From contig NC_009397.2 of NCBI RefSeq assembly GCF_000002875.2, positions 480,737 to 544,736 of the forward strand: 64,000 nucleotides of DNA, written 5' to 3'. A program made the position numbers and the translations under genes. Under the pieces are notes generated by a model. The model did no database searches. It saw only the letters and a list, made by a program, of their open reading frames with translations, and had not been told where the DNA came from. Of the stretch, positions 43,901 through 52,448 are shown in pieces. Within the stretch, counting starts at the first letter, position 1, and every line of letters begins with the position of its first letter. The stretch is from Leishmania infantum JPCM5 (lineage: Eukaryota; Euglenozoa; Kinetoplastea; Trypanosomatida; Trypanosomatidae).

Positions 43901-46900
43901 GCCCTTGGAAAGAATGTCGATGAGGTCCGTGTCCGAGACAAAGAAGAAGCGCGGGAACAGCTTCCGCTTCGTCTCCAGGTAATCAGCCAGAGCCTTCTCG
44001 CAGCGGTTCAGGATGCCTTGGATGTAGTTGAGCGTCTCCTCTAGCGTTTCGCCACGCCCGATATCCTCCGACAGCTTGCCGGAGCAAATCGTCTCCACCG
44101 GGTTCGTGTACGGGTGCGCCTTGCTCATGAGAAGACGGAACACGCGGTCCGCCTCGCTAAACTGCTTCGCCTCATTCGGCAGCTGCTCTTTGATGTCCTC
44201 AGAGAGGACGAAGATGGGGAACAGGTTCTGCCACTGACGCTGGATGTCCATCCACTTTGTCGTGCACGTGTCCACCAGCCCGAGGTCCTTCTGCCAGCTC
44301 AGCACCTTCTCGTAGAAGTACTCCACAAAGCGATCAGACAACATGGAGGAAAGGGCGTTGCTGTCATTCTCCAGTTGCTCCACAACGTCGTCGACGGAGC
44401 CGAGGAGGTAGCAATCCAGGTGGGCGTCCATCTCATACGTGAACTGCAGCTTTTCCCAGGCCACAATGATCTTCGACAGGTTCGTCTCGATGCGCAGCTC
44501 CTTCTCAGCCTTTTCAACGATGCTGGCCACGTCTTCTGAGTACTTGTGAAGACCGAGGGCGAAGAGTTTCTCAAGCGTGAAATCTGCAGCAGCGGGGTCG
44601 ATGGTGCCAGGCTGATTCGTCATGCGCACCAGCTCCTCCCAGTGGCGCGGCCGCATAGACGGCGAGCTCAGCGAGTCGCACAGCGGCAGCGACGTGCGCA
44701 TGTTGCGCACAGTCTCGTCGACACCCTTGAAGACGCCCCACCCCTTCACCTTCATCGGCTGCAGCTGCAGTTGCTTTGAAATCTTCTTGGCCTCATCCTC
44801 GAAGTAGCTCACATCAGCGTCCTTGAACGTCGACCGCATCCAGTCGCGGAACTGAGAGGTAACGTGAAAATTAAGATCCCAAATCTGCTTCAGCAGCGCC
44901 AGCTCCTGCCGGCATTCGCGGATGCCCTTGAAATGTGACACGGCAAGATCAAAGAGGTCCTGCAGGTTCTGCAGCCCCTTCGCCTTATTCTCGACAACCA
45001 TGAAGTGTGCGTACACGCTGTCGATAGCGTTGTAGACCTCACTAGGTTGAATGGCGTAGGTAAACAGCGGGTTCTGGTGGAAGGCGTCTACCTCGTAGTT
45101 CAGCTCCTGCTCGAACGCCGCGACATTCTCCTTGATCTTTTCTGCCTCACGGTCCTGCACGATGGAGTTCTGCGCGCGCGCGTTCAGCGCCTTTTTGTTC
45201 AGCGCGACCCACTGCTCAGGCGCAGGCTTCCGCAACTCCTCGAGCTTCTCAATCTTCGCCAGCTCCGCCTCGGCATCCGGCGAAGTGCTGGCATGCGTCT
45301 TCAGCATGCCAATAGCCGCCTTGATGGGCGGGAACATTCCACCTGTCTCGCCGGTCTCGTCATCGCCCATCACCTCCGTGTTGCGCTTGCGACAGTCGCG
45401 GATCCACCGCATAACGGACTTGAGCGCATCCACGTCGCCGTCCAGCACCTCCACCTCGAGCCCCTTGTCGGCCTCCTTGATGAACTCGTAGAGTCGACTC
45501 AGATCAGCCTTGATCTTGTCTAGTAGATAGTCGGAATACATCTCCTTCCATCGCCGGCTCAGGTCGCGCAGCGCCACGCGCAACGGCTTGACGTCGATCA
45601 GCACTGAGCCCTCGGTGTGGCGGTCCTCAATCGCGGTAAGTCGGCTTCGGATGCGCGTGTACTCGGTAATCGCGCGATCGAATTCTTGCAGGCTTACACC
45701 AAAGTACTCTGCTGGTTTCTGCCCCTGCGCCATGGCCACTGTGGCGTCCTCCATCGAGACGCTCGGCCGATGCCCGTTGCGGTGACGGTCCGTCTCAATG
45801 AACTTCGCGAACACCTTCTTGCGATCCGTTTCCCACAGCGACTTGAACTCATCGTAAGCGTGGCGGTACTCTTCGCACGCCACCACGTTCTGCTGGAATA
45901 GTGTCTGAATCTCCTCCACGAGGGCATGGGCGTGCTCGTCCTGCCGCATCTCTTCCGTGTACGACGTCGAGCCGTGAATGGGGTCGATGAGGCTGTAAGA
46001 GTCGATTATGCCATCGATTGTGTCACTGAGAATCTGCCATACCGATGTCTCCTCGCTGTCGCTTGTCATGAGCGCAGGATCAAAACGGGACTTTGACGTC
46101 GGGTTATCTGCCGTTACCTTCGACAGAGAGAGCTTCACATCGACAAGAGGGATACCGTCGTGGTCCGCCAGCCACACCGGGTCCAGCTGGTTGCGCATGT
46201 TTGTGAGTGACGTCACCGCCACCTCAGCTAGGCATTCCCGTGCAACGGAGCTGACGTACGCAAGGTAATCCTGCCACACCGCGTCCGTGCTACTCACGAC
46301 AGCACCGCCATTTGCCTCCTTCAACGTCTGCAGCGCCTGCAGGCTGTTTTGCATCAGCGACTTGATCTCGTCGTTTCTATCCCGCAGCCCCGCTGCGCGC
46401 GACTCAACGTAGTCGCCAAGCGTCTTGCGCAGCTCCACCACCGACATTGTCTTTGCCCCCGTCGCGGCATCCAAAGGAAAGAGTGTGTCATCCGTCTTGT
46501 ACTTGTTCATAGAGTCCTTCATCTGCTGAACATTGCAATGCAGCGTCGACACGGCTGTGTCGATGGCCGTGACTTGCTTCAGTGCCTCCTCGATAAACGC
46601 ATTTGTGGCGTCCTCGTCCTCCCACCGCACGTCCTTGAGGCCACACGACAGGAAGGACTCAAAATTCTGCAACTCATCCTCGATGAGTGGGCGCTCGTCG
46701 TGCGGGCGGAGGCTCGAGCTCAAGTTGTTGTACGTTGTGCACAGGTACTCCAGCTTCAGTGCCTGGTCACGGTATACGTCACGCTTCATGAAGATCGCCG
46801 CTGCATCGCGCGGAATCTCGAACTGGCCAACGCCCGCGGATTCGTATGAGTTGAGTACCTCCACATAGTACACCTCGCGCAGCGTCTTCACAAGCGAGGC

Positions 46901-48916
46901 GTCGAAGTTGACCGAAAGGCGCTTATTGGCATCCACTGAAAGCACCGGCAGCCGCAGCTTGTCCGAGCGTATAGCGCCCACCTGGGTGGTCCACCTCTCG
47001 AACTTCTCGTGGATCGTGCTCTGCAGCAGCTCCTTCAGCTTCCCGTACAGCTGGAGTGCCTCAACGCCGCGCTCGCCCTGCAGTACCGTCGAGGACAGGT
47101 CGACCACGCGAGAGTGGCTCTCGTTGATGCGATCTAGCAACGCCTTGCACCGCACAATGGTGCTTGCAAGAGGAGGCAAGTTGGGGTACACCCCAGCCGC
47201 CTCACCCGCGTAGTAAGTTTCCTGGACCTTGATCAGGTCCTGATGAAAGCCTTCGAGCACGCCGCTTTGCTTCTTCATCCACTCCTGCTGCATCGGCGTC
47301 CTGTCTGTGAAGCCGTCAAACGTGTCCACAGCCTTGAACACCTCGGTGATGGCGCTGGATTCGTCGATTGTGGTGACGAGGATTGAACTCAGGCGCTCCT
47401 CTAACCCGCGGATCACACACTTGAGATCGTCGTAGTCGGCGTCGAAGCGCGTGTTGGTGATGTCTAGAAGGTCGTAGTCGACGCTGAAGAAACGCGCAAG
47501 GGACACGTCGAAGATTTGCTTAATCTCCTCCGCCTCGGACGTCAGGTGCTGGCCTTTGGTTCCGCCAATTTTCATGTTCTCCATCTTGTCGAAGAGGAGC
47601 GCCGTCTCGATCACGTCAAGGAGGTCATGGCACCGCTCCAGAAAGGTATCCAGCCTGGAGAAGAGCGCGGCGTTCTGGAACTTCCACGGCCGCGCCACGG
47701 ACGACACGTGTGACTTGTACTGAAAGTACAGCGCCTTGAACTCACCGCCAATCGCCAGCGTACTGCTCAGGCGCTCAATCACCTCCTTCTTCTCCAGGCC
47801 CTCCGCGAGCTCGGCGACGTTGACGTGGTCGGCTGCCATCTCAATCAGAGCGTTGCCCATCTCGCGGATAAGGAAGACAAGCCTAGCGGGGTTGTTGTAG
47901 AAGCCGGACTGCGTCCACAACAGGTACAAAAAGTGAAAGAGGCGCTTGAAGACGCCGCTTTTGGAGAGCTCCAGGAAGGGGACGTGGCTGGCAGCTGACA
48001 TAGACATCTGCTCAAACTCGGGAATGAGGGGCTTCAGGTACTGGTAGTTGTCACGAGACTCGTACGCAGCATCCTTCAACTCGGCCATCCGCTGCGAAAA
48101 GGCGGCGTAGTAGCTGCTACCTGCACGCTTCAGCAGCACAAGAATCTTGAGCGACTTCACCGAGTACAGCTGCTCCTCCAAGCCAGCCAGATTCTCAGAC
48201 TTCTCCTTCCAGAAGTGGATCTCATCCAGCGGGCACGGGTATCGGCCCGTCTGTGGCGCGGCCTCCTCCAGCTCCTCCGGCGACGACGCGATTGCGGCCT
48301 TGATTTGCGCTGTCCACGACACGACAGTGCCCTCGAGCAGGTACAGCGTCTCCTTATCCATGGCAAAGTCGTCGATGCGGGGAGGAAACTCAATAGGTGG
48401 CATGGGCAAAAACGTCTTACCTTCGCTCAAGCCTTGCATGACCAGCAAGTTTGAGAGCAGCCGGTTGGTGTCGCTCATGAGCTCGCCAACAGCCACGTCG
48501 GGCACGGCCGCGGTGTTTCGCTTGTCGCCCTTCAGGATCTGCACGTACACATTCCGCGTCACGGCGCTGAGGCTGTTGAGGACGTCAGGCGAGAAGTCGC
48601 CAAATGTGATTGTCTCCTTCATATGGTTTTCATCCGCTATCTTCTCCCGCTTGATCTTGCTGAAGAACAAACCCTTCTTTTTGAGCTCCTCTGGCGCTTC
48701 AATGCGGGTCACAAACGCACCGGTTGATGCTTGGTATACATAGAGATGACACGCATCGGCGGTGTCCAGGAACTCACTCATTTGGGCTCGGTTTTCTTCA
48801 CTCTCAAGAAGCTTCTTTGACTCGGCAGGCTTCAGTTTCAGAGCATTGGTTATGCGCTGCTCAATCCACACGACGCGCTTGTCCGCCGGCGCGTCCTCCT
48901 TGTCGCCCTTCGCCAT
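34919..48916 (-). CDS. Axonemal outer-arm dynein heavy chain (beta-type candidate)
   Basis: A 4665-residue dynein heavy chain, the ATP-driven motor of flagellar beating. The N-terminal tail (about 1-1300) mediates assembly, and the linker follows. The AAA ring shows four P-loops: AAA1 GPAGTGKTET (lysine near 1929), AAA2 GAAGAGKTEC (near 2212), AAA3 GTAGTGKTNL (near 2556) and AAA4 GVGGSGKQSL (near 2903). The coiled-coil stalk and microtubule-binding tip lie near 3050-3450, with LGKPPEDVQM near 3247. The D6 segment ILQRSVKLTSEPPTGIRQN and the C-terminal domain ending WVIAGVGLLLDVVE complete an intact chain. The length and single-motor architecture fit outer-arm beta or gamma chains. I recall the orthologue annotated as dynein heavy chain beta. 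A strongly acidic insert of about 85 residues sits in AAA6 (about 4080-4163). No frameshift or premature stop was seen over 14 kb. Confidence 0.96.
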   Translation of the reverse strand: MAKGDKEDAPADKRVVWIEQRITNALKLKPAESKKLLESEENRAQMSEFLDTADACHLYVYQASTGAFVTRIEAPEELKKKGLFFSKIKREKIADENHMKETITFGDFSPDVLNSLSAVTRNVYVQILKGDKRNTAAVPDVAVGELMSDTNRLLSNLLVMQGLSEGKTFLPMPPIEFPPRIDDFAMDKETLYLLEGTVVSWTAQIKAAIASSPEELEEAAPQTGRYPCPLDEIHFWKEKSENLAGLEEQLYSVKSLKILVLLKRAGSSYYAAFSQRMAELKDAAYESRDNYQYLKPLIPEFEQMSMSAASHVPFLELSKSGVFKRLFHFLYLLWTQSGFYNNPARLVFLIREMGNALIEMAADHVNVAELAEGLEKKEVIERLSSTLAIGGEFKALYFQYKSHVSSVARPWKFQNAALFSRLDTFLERCHDLLDVIETALLFDKMENMKIGGTKGQHLTSEAEEIKQIFDVSLARFFSVDYDLLDITNTRFDADYDDLKCVIRGLEERLSSILVTTIDESSAITEVFKAVDTFDGFTDRTPMQQEWMKKQSGVLEGFHQDLIKVQETYYAGEAAGVYPNLPPLASTIVRCKALLDRINESHSRVVDLSSTVLQGERGVEALQLYGKLKELLQSTIHEKFERWTTQVGAIRSDKLRLPVLSVDANKRLSVNFDASLVKTLREVYYVEVLNSYESAGVGQFEIPRDAAAIFMKRDVYRDQALKLEYLCTTYNNLSSSLRPHDERPLIEDELQNFESFLSCGLKDVRWEDEDATNAFIEEALKQVTAIDTAVSTLHCNVQQMKDSMNKYKTDDTLFPLDAATGAKTMSVVELRKTLGDYVESRAAGLRDRNDEIKSLMQNSLQALQTLKEANGGAVVSSTDAVWQDYLAYVSSVARECLAEVAVTSLTNMRNQLDPVWLADHDGIPLVDVKLSLSKVTADNPTSKSRFDPALMTSDSEETSVWQILSDTIDGIIDSYSLIDPIHGSTSYTEEMRQDEHAHALVEEIQTLFQQNVVACEEYRHAYDEFKSLWETDRKKVFAKFIETDRHRNGHRPSVSMEDATVAMAQGQKPAEYFGVSLQEFDRAITEYTRIRSRLTAIEDRHTEGSVLIDVKPLRVALRDLSRRWKEMYSDYLLDKIKADLSRLYEFIKEADKGLEVEVLDGDVDALKSVMRWIRDCRKRNTEVMGDDETGETGGMFPPIKAAIGMLKTHASTSPDAEAELAKIEKLEELRKPAPEQWVALNKKALNARAQNSIVQDREAEKIKENVAAFEQELNYEVDAFHQNPLFTYAIQPSEVYNAIDSVYAHFMVVENKAKGLQNLQDLFDLAVSHFKGIRECRQELALLKQIWDLNFHVTSQFRDWMRSTFKDADVSYFEDEAKKISKQLQLQPMKVKGWGVFKGVDETVRNMRTSLPLCDSLSSPSMRPRHWEELVRMTNQPGTIDPAAADFTLEKLFALGLHKYSEDVASIVEKAEKELRIETNLSKIIVAWEKLQFTYEMDAHLDCYLLGSVDDVVEQLENDSNALSSMLSDRFVEYFYEKVLSWQKDLGLVDTCTTKWMDIQRQWQNLFPIFVLSEDIKEQLPNEAKQFSEADRVFRLLMSKAHPYTNPVETICSGKLSEDIGRGETLEETLNYIQGILNRCEKALADYLETKRKLFPRFFFVSDTDLIDILSKGSDPRAVIVHMSKIIESVDSFTFDNNPYPHAGAEEVWEMVSIQGERVTLTESFACDGAVESWLEGLVQCMKRSMKVHIREANAGYLEKPRNEWIYQYPCQAVIVASRIWFTTEVHQAFTQIEEGNDMGMKDLLKSQKSQLDSLIKEVLLDRSSTERKMLVHLITIDVHNRDIVQSMVDDRIDSVDAFSWQSQLRYYWDENKGSEIRIADADFTNGYEYIGLCGCLVITKLTDRCYITLTQALRLKQGGAPAGPAGTGKTETTKDLARNMGIACYVFNCSDQMNYITLGQIFKGLAMSGSWGCFDEFNRISIEVLSVVATQVGSILNALKENKSRFRFVGEEISLKRSVGMWITMNPGYAGRTELPENIKSLFRPCAMCVPDLKNICEIMLAAEGFGDAKDLALKFVTLYRLNKELLSPQDHYDWGLRAVKSVLYIAGALKRGDPDLPERNVLMRALRDTNMAKLSKDDVYVFMGLIRSLFPNLDVPKKNKPELVAACKAMCKEQGNFPGENDIFILKCVQYEELLHVRHSVFILGAAGAGKTECWRCLQGALTKLHQDEWKAKAVSSCLNPKAISSNELYGYFTPQKEWRDGILSTIFRDYAVESKKKKNMKWIVLDGIIDAEWIESMNTVMDDNKMLTLVSNERIPLTDSMRMIFEVSHLRNASPATVSRAGVIFINESDLGWGPFKDKWIASREKREGVILDNLFDKYVPFIFEFWKRSMRPIVSVMDINVVQTLCFLLDGIFKTIEPEELAKNSNPFEVYEKYFVFAAIWAFGGPLPSSDGRIDMRLNFSNQWKKEFPSMKISDAGSVFDYYIDKTKDDSGAVLFDWKPWTELVQPYTMDADIQLSSVSVQTADTVRMSYLMSLFVDNAKGVMLVGTAGTGKTNLIMSKLRSLDNEKVVFRVVSFNARTSSSGLQGVMEQSLEKRSGRTYGPPNRKKLVFFLDDMNMPTPDKYGTQEAVALLQQHVGYGFWYDRVKIVQKEVVDVRYVAAMNPKSGTFTILDRLLRHFAVFSTNMPDRADLVSIYGQILQAHTKPFSRDIRDTLTTLLTNATIELHSNVAKLFFPTAIKFHYQWNMREMFNIFQGLCKSNPKLHKSSLQLVRLWVHECNRTFRDRMADDADMKRYDALLQEVIMRAGFTDVKAKDVMEEPLLWAPFHTTPDGQENVYDETNYDEAGAYLRKKLADYNENYASMNLVLFNQAIEHVCRIARITSNPRGNAFLVGVGGSGKQSLARLASYINGHDIFQILVTSTYDINDFRNDMQELYRKCGVRGYPFAFIITDTQIVSVDMLVYLNDMLSSGNVPELFNQDERDGIIASVVNEVKASGVADYSNPDVCWEHFIHKVRSNLHIILCFSPVSKNFAAWCRQFPALANTTVIDWFLSWPEQALRSVAQRFLSEIDLGGEEMTQNIADFMAYCQIKVTETCEEYYAQEKRHAYTTPKSFLELIAFYKDLLARKRKENSDQTDRLVSGIDKIKEAGAQVQGLQEVLQRESVEVEEARQKTAALLETVGREKSVVEEQSAIAAKEESKTNKIVEEVTSFEKQCQEDLAKAQPLVQEALAALDTLDKASIAELKNLGKPPEDVQMVAICVLVLTSNPRSIPSMKQRSWNECKKMMNQVDRFLTELRNFDVNNIPQVCIDQIQVYINNPSFDPDIIRNKSFAAAGLCKWAIGMNRYHTVRCEVRPKEERLAEAQQRLVSSRAALKKIQDKVADLQAKLGALVSQYDEAVAEADAIEAKAKKTQMKMNLAQRLVSGLADESVRWGATIEKLKEAAKLLVGDVLLSASFVSYIGPFSKAFREQIVEQDWLPEIKKLGIPMTEGLDVTMDVLTSEAAVASWNNEGLPSDRVSTENGAILNNCMRWPLMIDPQLQGIKWIRTREEKNGLRVVQTTQKGWQRTLQTCIEEGLPCLIEGLSEFVEPVLDGVLSRQTFRKGGREFIKLGATEVEYNPKFRLILQTKLGNPHYGPEVNAQTTLINFMVTETGLEDQLLAVVVSQERPDLENKRGMLIRQMNTMTIELQQCENGLLYELTNATGDILENVTLVENLEATKKKAKDINASFAQAVVTQKDIAQNRLRYTDVAVRGSLLFFQIDQLWKIDHMYQYSLEAFMVVFNKALACAPQPENKKDVKKRVANVTQSITENVFAYVSRGLFERHKLIFSSLLTFTILSRRNEINLKQLDFLLRGKKKTGVVRPETVTAWCTQPNWDAVQALAEVEGATPSFSLLPSDMAENNRWFQYCELEKPEVEKMPGEWKNLSNFERLLVLRCLRPDRLTAALEMFVGTTIGRFFVSDQAVDISVSYQNSSTTTPLFFILSPGVDPVKAVEELGRKLGYTYDRENFYNVSLGQGQEVVADRALDKCFAEGGWALLSNIHLVEKWLRTLERRLDTYAETYTRVAQLRKEIAERKAGERSAAAGGVGDGDKEQHDDEAAEDKSAPSHCESGEGETDEDIGDGEDGAETGSGNAAGDKKNDMIVVTDDEIEFDGVKGHPDFRVFLSAEPSNVIPIGILQRSVKLTSEPPTGIRQNIVRAMSNFSDEPWEKSAKPTEYRCIMFSMCFFHAVVVERKKFGPLGWNRAYPFNAGDLTTCMEVAANYIEDRPKVPWEDLRYVFGEIMYGGHITDDWDRVLCMAYLQSYLIPDCCDGLQLAPGVAVPAPASYQEYMQWLTASDDFPAESPLLYGLHPNAEINYRTMQADVLFKTINELQPKKHSGGDMLSPQDIVQQKIDEIRERLPEPHNLQDLSERLEDDRSPQQHVFYQESERMNILIETLRASLEELNLGLKGALSMSTAMQELFDQIYLDKMPERWARVSFMSQRMLGSWVENFMARNEQLVSWNADLQTPKVTNISLFFNPMSFLTAIMQTTSIINSFDLDQMALVVDVLKKSADQIESNARDGCYVTGLAMEGARWDGTAGCIEESRLKDLYPKMPIMQVRSLPLSKIDRRDQYECPVYKTQARGPGFVVGFYLKSKQPSRKWVIAGVGLLLDVVE

Positions 48917-50016
48917 CTGTCAGGCAAAAGATCCAGCGTCTGTATCGGAGATCAACACTCGGGTCAGCTGGCCGGTGCAGTGCGAGAAGCAAGTTTCGCA
49001 CCTGTGTCGAGGGCCGTACTAGGGTTCTGTCTTGAGGAAAGACAACGAGTCGCTGTGTCGTCGTCTTCTCTAAGGTACCTGATTCGGTTTCGCCAGTATG
49101 CGTCCGCACGTCGGTGTGATGTTCCGCCCTTATTTTTCTTCGAGCGCTGCAATGGGACGCCTGTGAACTCGTCGTCTTCACGTTGACGCCTCCTCAATTC
49201 TACTGTCGCGTTGTAAAACGCGTTCGGGGGGTAGGGGAAACGGCGAATAAAAGAAGCGGGAAAAGCTACGTACACCACATATAACACACTTCCACAACGC
49301 ATGTCTTTCGCCGCTGCACTTTTGCGTCGGTACCCCAGTTTCGCCGGCACAACTTGGGAAGTGTGTTTGGCAGCGATATCACACACACACACACACACAC
49401 ACACTCGCCTATGGAGGTGCTCAGTGCAGGGTTGAGAGGTGAGGGGCACATGACAAAATGCGTTTGCAGCCCTGGCGCACATCGCCACAGGGTCCTCCAC
49501 GCGAAAGAGAGACATATGCGCAAAGTCCCTCTTGCAAACCCCCTGTATCTCTCCCTACTCGCACCAGCGATCTCGATGGAGGATTGTTTGTTTCACCTGG
49601 CCAAACAGTTTTCCTGCTTTTTCTTTCCTCAGCACAATCGCCGACCCCTACGCCGTTAACGGGCTTTTTCAGTTCAAAATTGAAGAGATTATCAACGTGC
49701 ACGGGGAGTGCTGCCGTTCCTGGCGGCGCCGACAATACTCGTCAATGCTCCCAGCCGCATCCTCCCGGTTCACAGCTAACGAAAGCGCGAACCGCCACGT
49801 CAGCAAAACTGATTTGTCAACCACCACCTACAACGCGTGCAAATGTGCTCACTTTCTAGACACAACGACAATCATACCCGGGCATCCATGACACTCAGCC
49901 TGTGATAGGGAGTAAAAAGAAAACGAAAAAAAAAACTTGCAGCACGTCGAACAGCAGCAATGTCGACTGCCATAGGCCTCTGTGTCATACGTAGAACCGC
50001 ACCTCACTCCGCCATG
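48917..50016. other. Intergenic region between CCT zeta and dynein heavy chain
   Basis: About 1.1 kb with no gene recognised. It contains a 25-base CA run at 49380-49404. Upstream of the dynein ATG the minus strand has possible acceptor AGs (GATACAG, TGACAG) but no strong polypyrimidine tract close by. Confidence 0.75.
49380..49404 (+). repeat. CA dinucleotide microsatellite
   Basis: Twelve and a half uninterrupted CA units between CCT zeta and the dynein gene. It reads GT on the gene strand. It is probably length-polymorphic between strains. Confidence 0.95.
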
Positions 50017-51633
50017 CTACTGACCTCCGGCGCCGCGGCGCCCAGCCTTCATGATCTCGTCGACGAGGAGCAGCTGCGCAACGATGTCGCCAGTGCACTC
50101 AAGAAGACTCCGCTTCACAATAACGTTGTCGAGAATACCGGCCGCGATGGGATCAATCACGTCACCGTTCTCGATTCTGAGACCAGCCCACTTTCCGCCT
50201 TTGCGAGCCGTCCTGCTGGCCTCCTGCAGCGTGATAAGGCACTCCTGCACGTCAAGGCCGGAGTTCTCAGCCAGTGTCTTGGGCGTGACGAGCATGGCGT
50301 CAGCGTAGGCGCGGATGCCGATCTTCTGCTTCCCGCTCACGTTGTCGGCAAACTTCATCAGATGGTCGTGCAGCGCCACCTCGAAGGCACCAGCACCGGC
50401 AACAACCACCAAAGCCTCAAAGGCGTTCTTCACAGCACGCAATCCGTCGCGTACGGCGTCCTTTATTTGTGCAATTGTGTGGTCGTTTGGGCCTTTCACG
50501 AGCAGCGTACAGCTTTTACCCTTGGAGGCGTTCTCCACAAAAGTGTACTTGTCATCACCCAACGTGTATTCCTGAATGAGGCCGGCCTCGCCGAGAACGT
50601 CTGGCGTCAGATTATCAGTGGCGTTGACTGCCTCCCCGCCGCACGCCAGCACCAGGCGCTCCATGTTGCGACGCTTCGCGCGGCGCAGCGCAAGAATGTT
50701 CTCCTTCGCAAGCATCTCCAGAGAAATAGGATCAATGCCCTTCTGATTAATCACCACGAACGTCCGACCATTTTCCTTCGTGCACACTCTCCTCTTCAGC
50801 TCGATGATCTGACGCACGCGATCGTCGGTCATTTTGCGCTCTGCCTCCACCATGCGTGCCTTCTCCGCAGGATCCTTGTAGTAGAAGCCTGTGGTCAGCT
50901 CACTGCGCTCGTACTCAAGCGACACATTGCAGGTGAGAATATAAGCGTTCTCAAGATACTTGGGCATGTCGCTGTTACGACCACCATGATCAAGCACAAT
51001 ACCATTCACAAAGCGCGTGTCCGAGCTGAGACGGTGGCGCATGTGCATCACCTCCACCATGTGCAGATCCACCTCCTTTCCGTGCTCGGCGATAGCGTAT
51101 ACAGCGTCCACAACAGCCTCTGCGAGCTTCTCCGATAGCCCGGCATTCACTTTCGTTGTCAACGCAGTCCGCGCCACGTTGGTTAGATACTCGCGCCGTT
51201 CCTCGTTAGGTATTTCAATAATATTCCCTTCCAAAAACTTGAGAGCCTCGTCGCGGGCGATGTGAAAGCCCTCCGTGATTGTGCGCGGGTGCATACCTTC
51301 CTGAATGTAGCGCTCCGACTGCCGCATCATCTCGCCAATCGTAAGGACCACACTCGTACTCCCGTCACCTGTAATGTCGTCGATCGCAGTCGCTGCGCGA
51401 GCGATAAGCGCCGCGGTCGGATGTTGAATTTGCATTTCGCCAAGCAAAGTGTTACCATCTTTGGTGATTTTAATCATGCCAGCACCAGAGACCAGCATCT
51501 TCATTGTGCCACGAGGCCCAAGGTTAGTTTTCAAAACTTCCTGCAGCCCTCGCGCGGCAATCATGTTGATATCCAGAGCGCTCGCCTTGCGGGCCTGTTT
51601 GCCGCCAGGGTTGATGTAAGCCAGGCTCGACAT
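50017..51633 (-). CDS. CCT6: T-complex protein 1 subunit zeta (CCT6)
   Basis: A 538-residue group II chaperonin subunit, full length. It starts MSSLAYINPGGKQARKASAL, typical of CCT zeta. ATP-site motifs NLGPRGTMKML (about 37-47), DGNTLL and GDGSTSVVL (about 90-98) are present, and the apical and second equatorial segments follow in order, including GAGAFE. It forms one position of the eight-subunit TRiC ring that folds actin and tubulin in the cytosol. The Ser in GDGSTS replaces the more usual Thr, which is conservative. The start is the only ATG consistent with the family N-terminus. Confidence 0.97.
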   Translation of the reverse strand: MSSLAYINPGGKQARKASALDINMIAARGLQEVLKTNLGPRGTMKMLVSGAGMIKITKDGNTLLGEMQIQHPTAALIARAATAIDDITGDGSTSVVLTIGEMMRQSERYIQEGMHPRTITEGFHIARDEALKFLEGNIIEIPNEERREYLTNVARTALTTKVNAGLSEKLAEAVVDAVYAIAEHGKEVDLHMVEVMHMRHRLSSDTRFVNGIVLDHGGRNSDMPKYLENAYILTCNVSLEYERSELTTGFYYKDPAEKARMVEAERKMTDDRVRQIIELKRRVCTKENGRTFVVINQKGIDPISLEMLAKENILALRRAKRRNMERLVLACGGEAVNATDNLTPDVLGEAGLIQEYTLGDDKYTFVENASKGKSCTLLVKGPNDHTIAQIKDAVRDGLRAVKNAFEALVVVAGAGAFEVALHDHLMKFADNVSGKQKIGIRAYADAMLVTPKTLAENSGLDVQECLITLQEASRTARKGGKWAGLRIENGDVIDPIAAGILDNVIVKRSLLECTGDIVAQLLLVDEIMKAGRRGAGGQ

Positions 51634-52127
51634 GTTTGTGTATCCTTGTTGTCGTCAGTGCTCCGTAGTTAGTCTAAAAATGGACTGAGCACAGTCCCTT
51701 CAGAGAGTAAATCTATGTGCGGTGAGCCTGCAGTACCTTTGTAATCGCGAAAAGAGGCTAGGTATGTAAGATCACAAATGATAGCTTTCCTCCTCACAGT
51801 AATCTTGAGAGGAAGACAGAAGAGAGACAAGAAAACAAAAATAACGAGCACAGGCAAGGAAAACAGCTCTATATCCACATATCGTTTTCATTATGCCACC
51901 TCCGGAAAATACGGAGTTATCCGCACATTTGTAACGGAGGGGAAGCGGTTGAACACAAAAACTGTCAGCCACTCGATCTCCTACACATCTCTTTCGAGAT
52001 GTGCATCACATTCAGTCAGCGACATTCAAGCCCACTGAAATTTTTTAATGATATTTCTCCGCTTCTCAGTGAAGTCGAAAACAGAATATATATATATACT
52101 TCAAAGGACAAATAAGAGCCGTGCAAT
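51634..52127. other. Intergenic region between eL42 and CCT zeta
   Basis: About 0.5 kb. Purine-rich plus-strand tracts near 51800-51850 read as polypyrimidine on the minus strand and could serve CCT zeta trans-splicing. A (TA)n run at about 52086-52098 lies just downstream of the eL42 stop codon. No gene. Confidence 0.75.
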
Positions 52128-52448
52128 TTACCAGGTGGGGTCCTTGTTGCCTGTCTTCTTCTTGTCGTTCAGCTCAAAATGCTTCGTGCGCTTGAGGACA
52201 ACCTGGCGGATAGACTTGCAACCAGAGCACTGGAGTTTCAGCACAATCTTCTTGGTAGTCTTGGCCTTCTTGTGGAAGACGGGCTTGGTCTGACCACCAT
52301 AACCAGACTGCTTGCGGTCGTAACGACGCTTACCGCGAGCAAAAAGGCGGGCCTTGCCGGCCTTGTACTGCACCACCTTGAACGACTTGTGCGCGTTGCA
52401 GCGCGCGTCGCCGCAGTGCATCACCTTCTTCTTCGGATAGTTCACCAT
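52128..52448 (-). CDS. RPL44: 60S ribosomal protein eL42 (L44/L36a)
   Basis: A 106-residue basic zinc-ribbon protein of the large subunit near the E site. It starts MVNYPKKK and carries the family signature [30 protein letters not shown] and KHFEL. Cysteine pairs CGDARC and CSGC would bind zinc. The proline of GGQTKP is present; replacement of this proline confers cycloheximide resistance in yeasts, so the sequence predicts the sensitive form. A very short 5' UTR (8 bases) follows from the predicted splice acceptor, as is common for ribosomal protein mRNAs. Confidence 0.97.

Noticed and set aside
49960..51138. 392-codon open frame on the plus strand
   Set aside because: Antisense to CCT zeta, whose chaperonin motifs are complete on the other strand. 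No independent signature.
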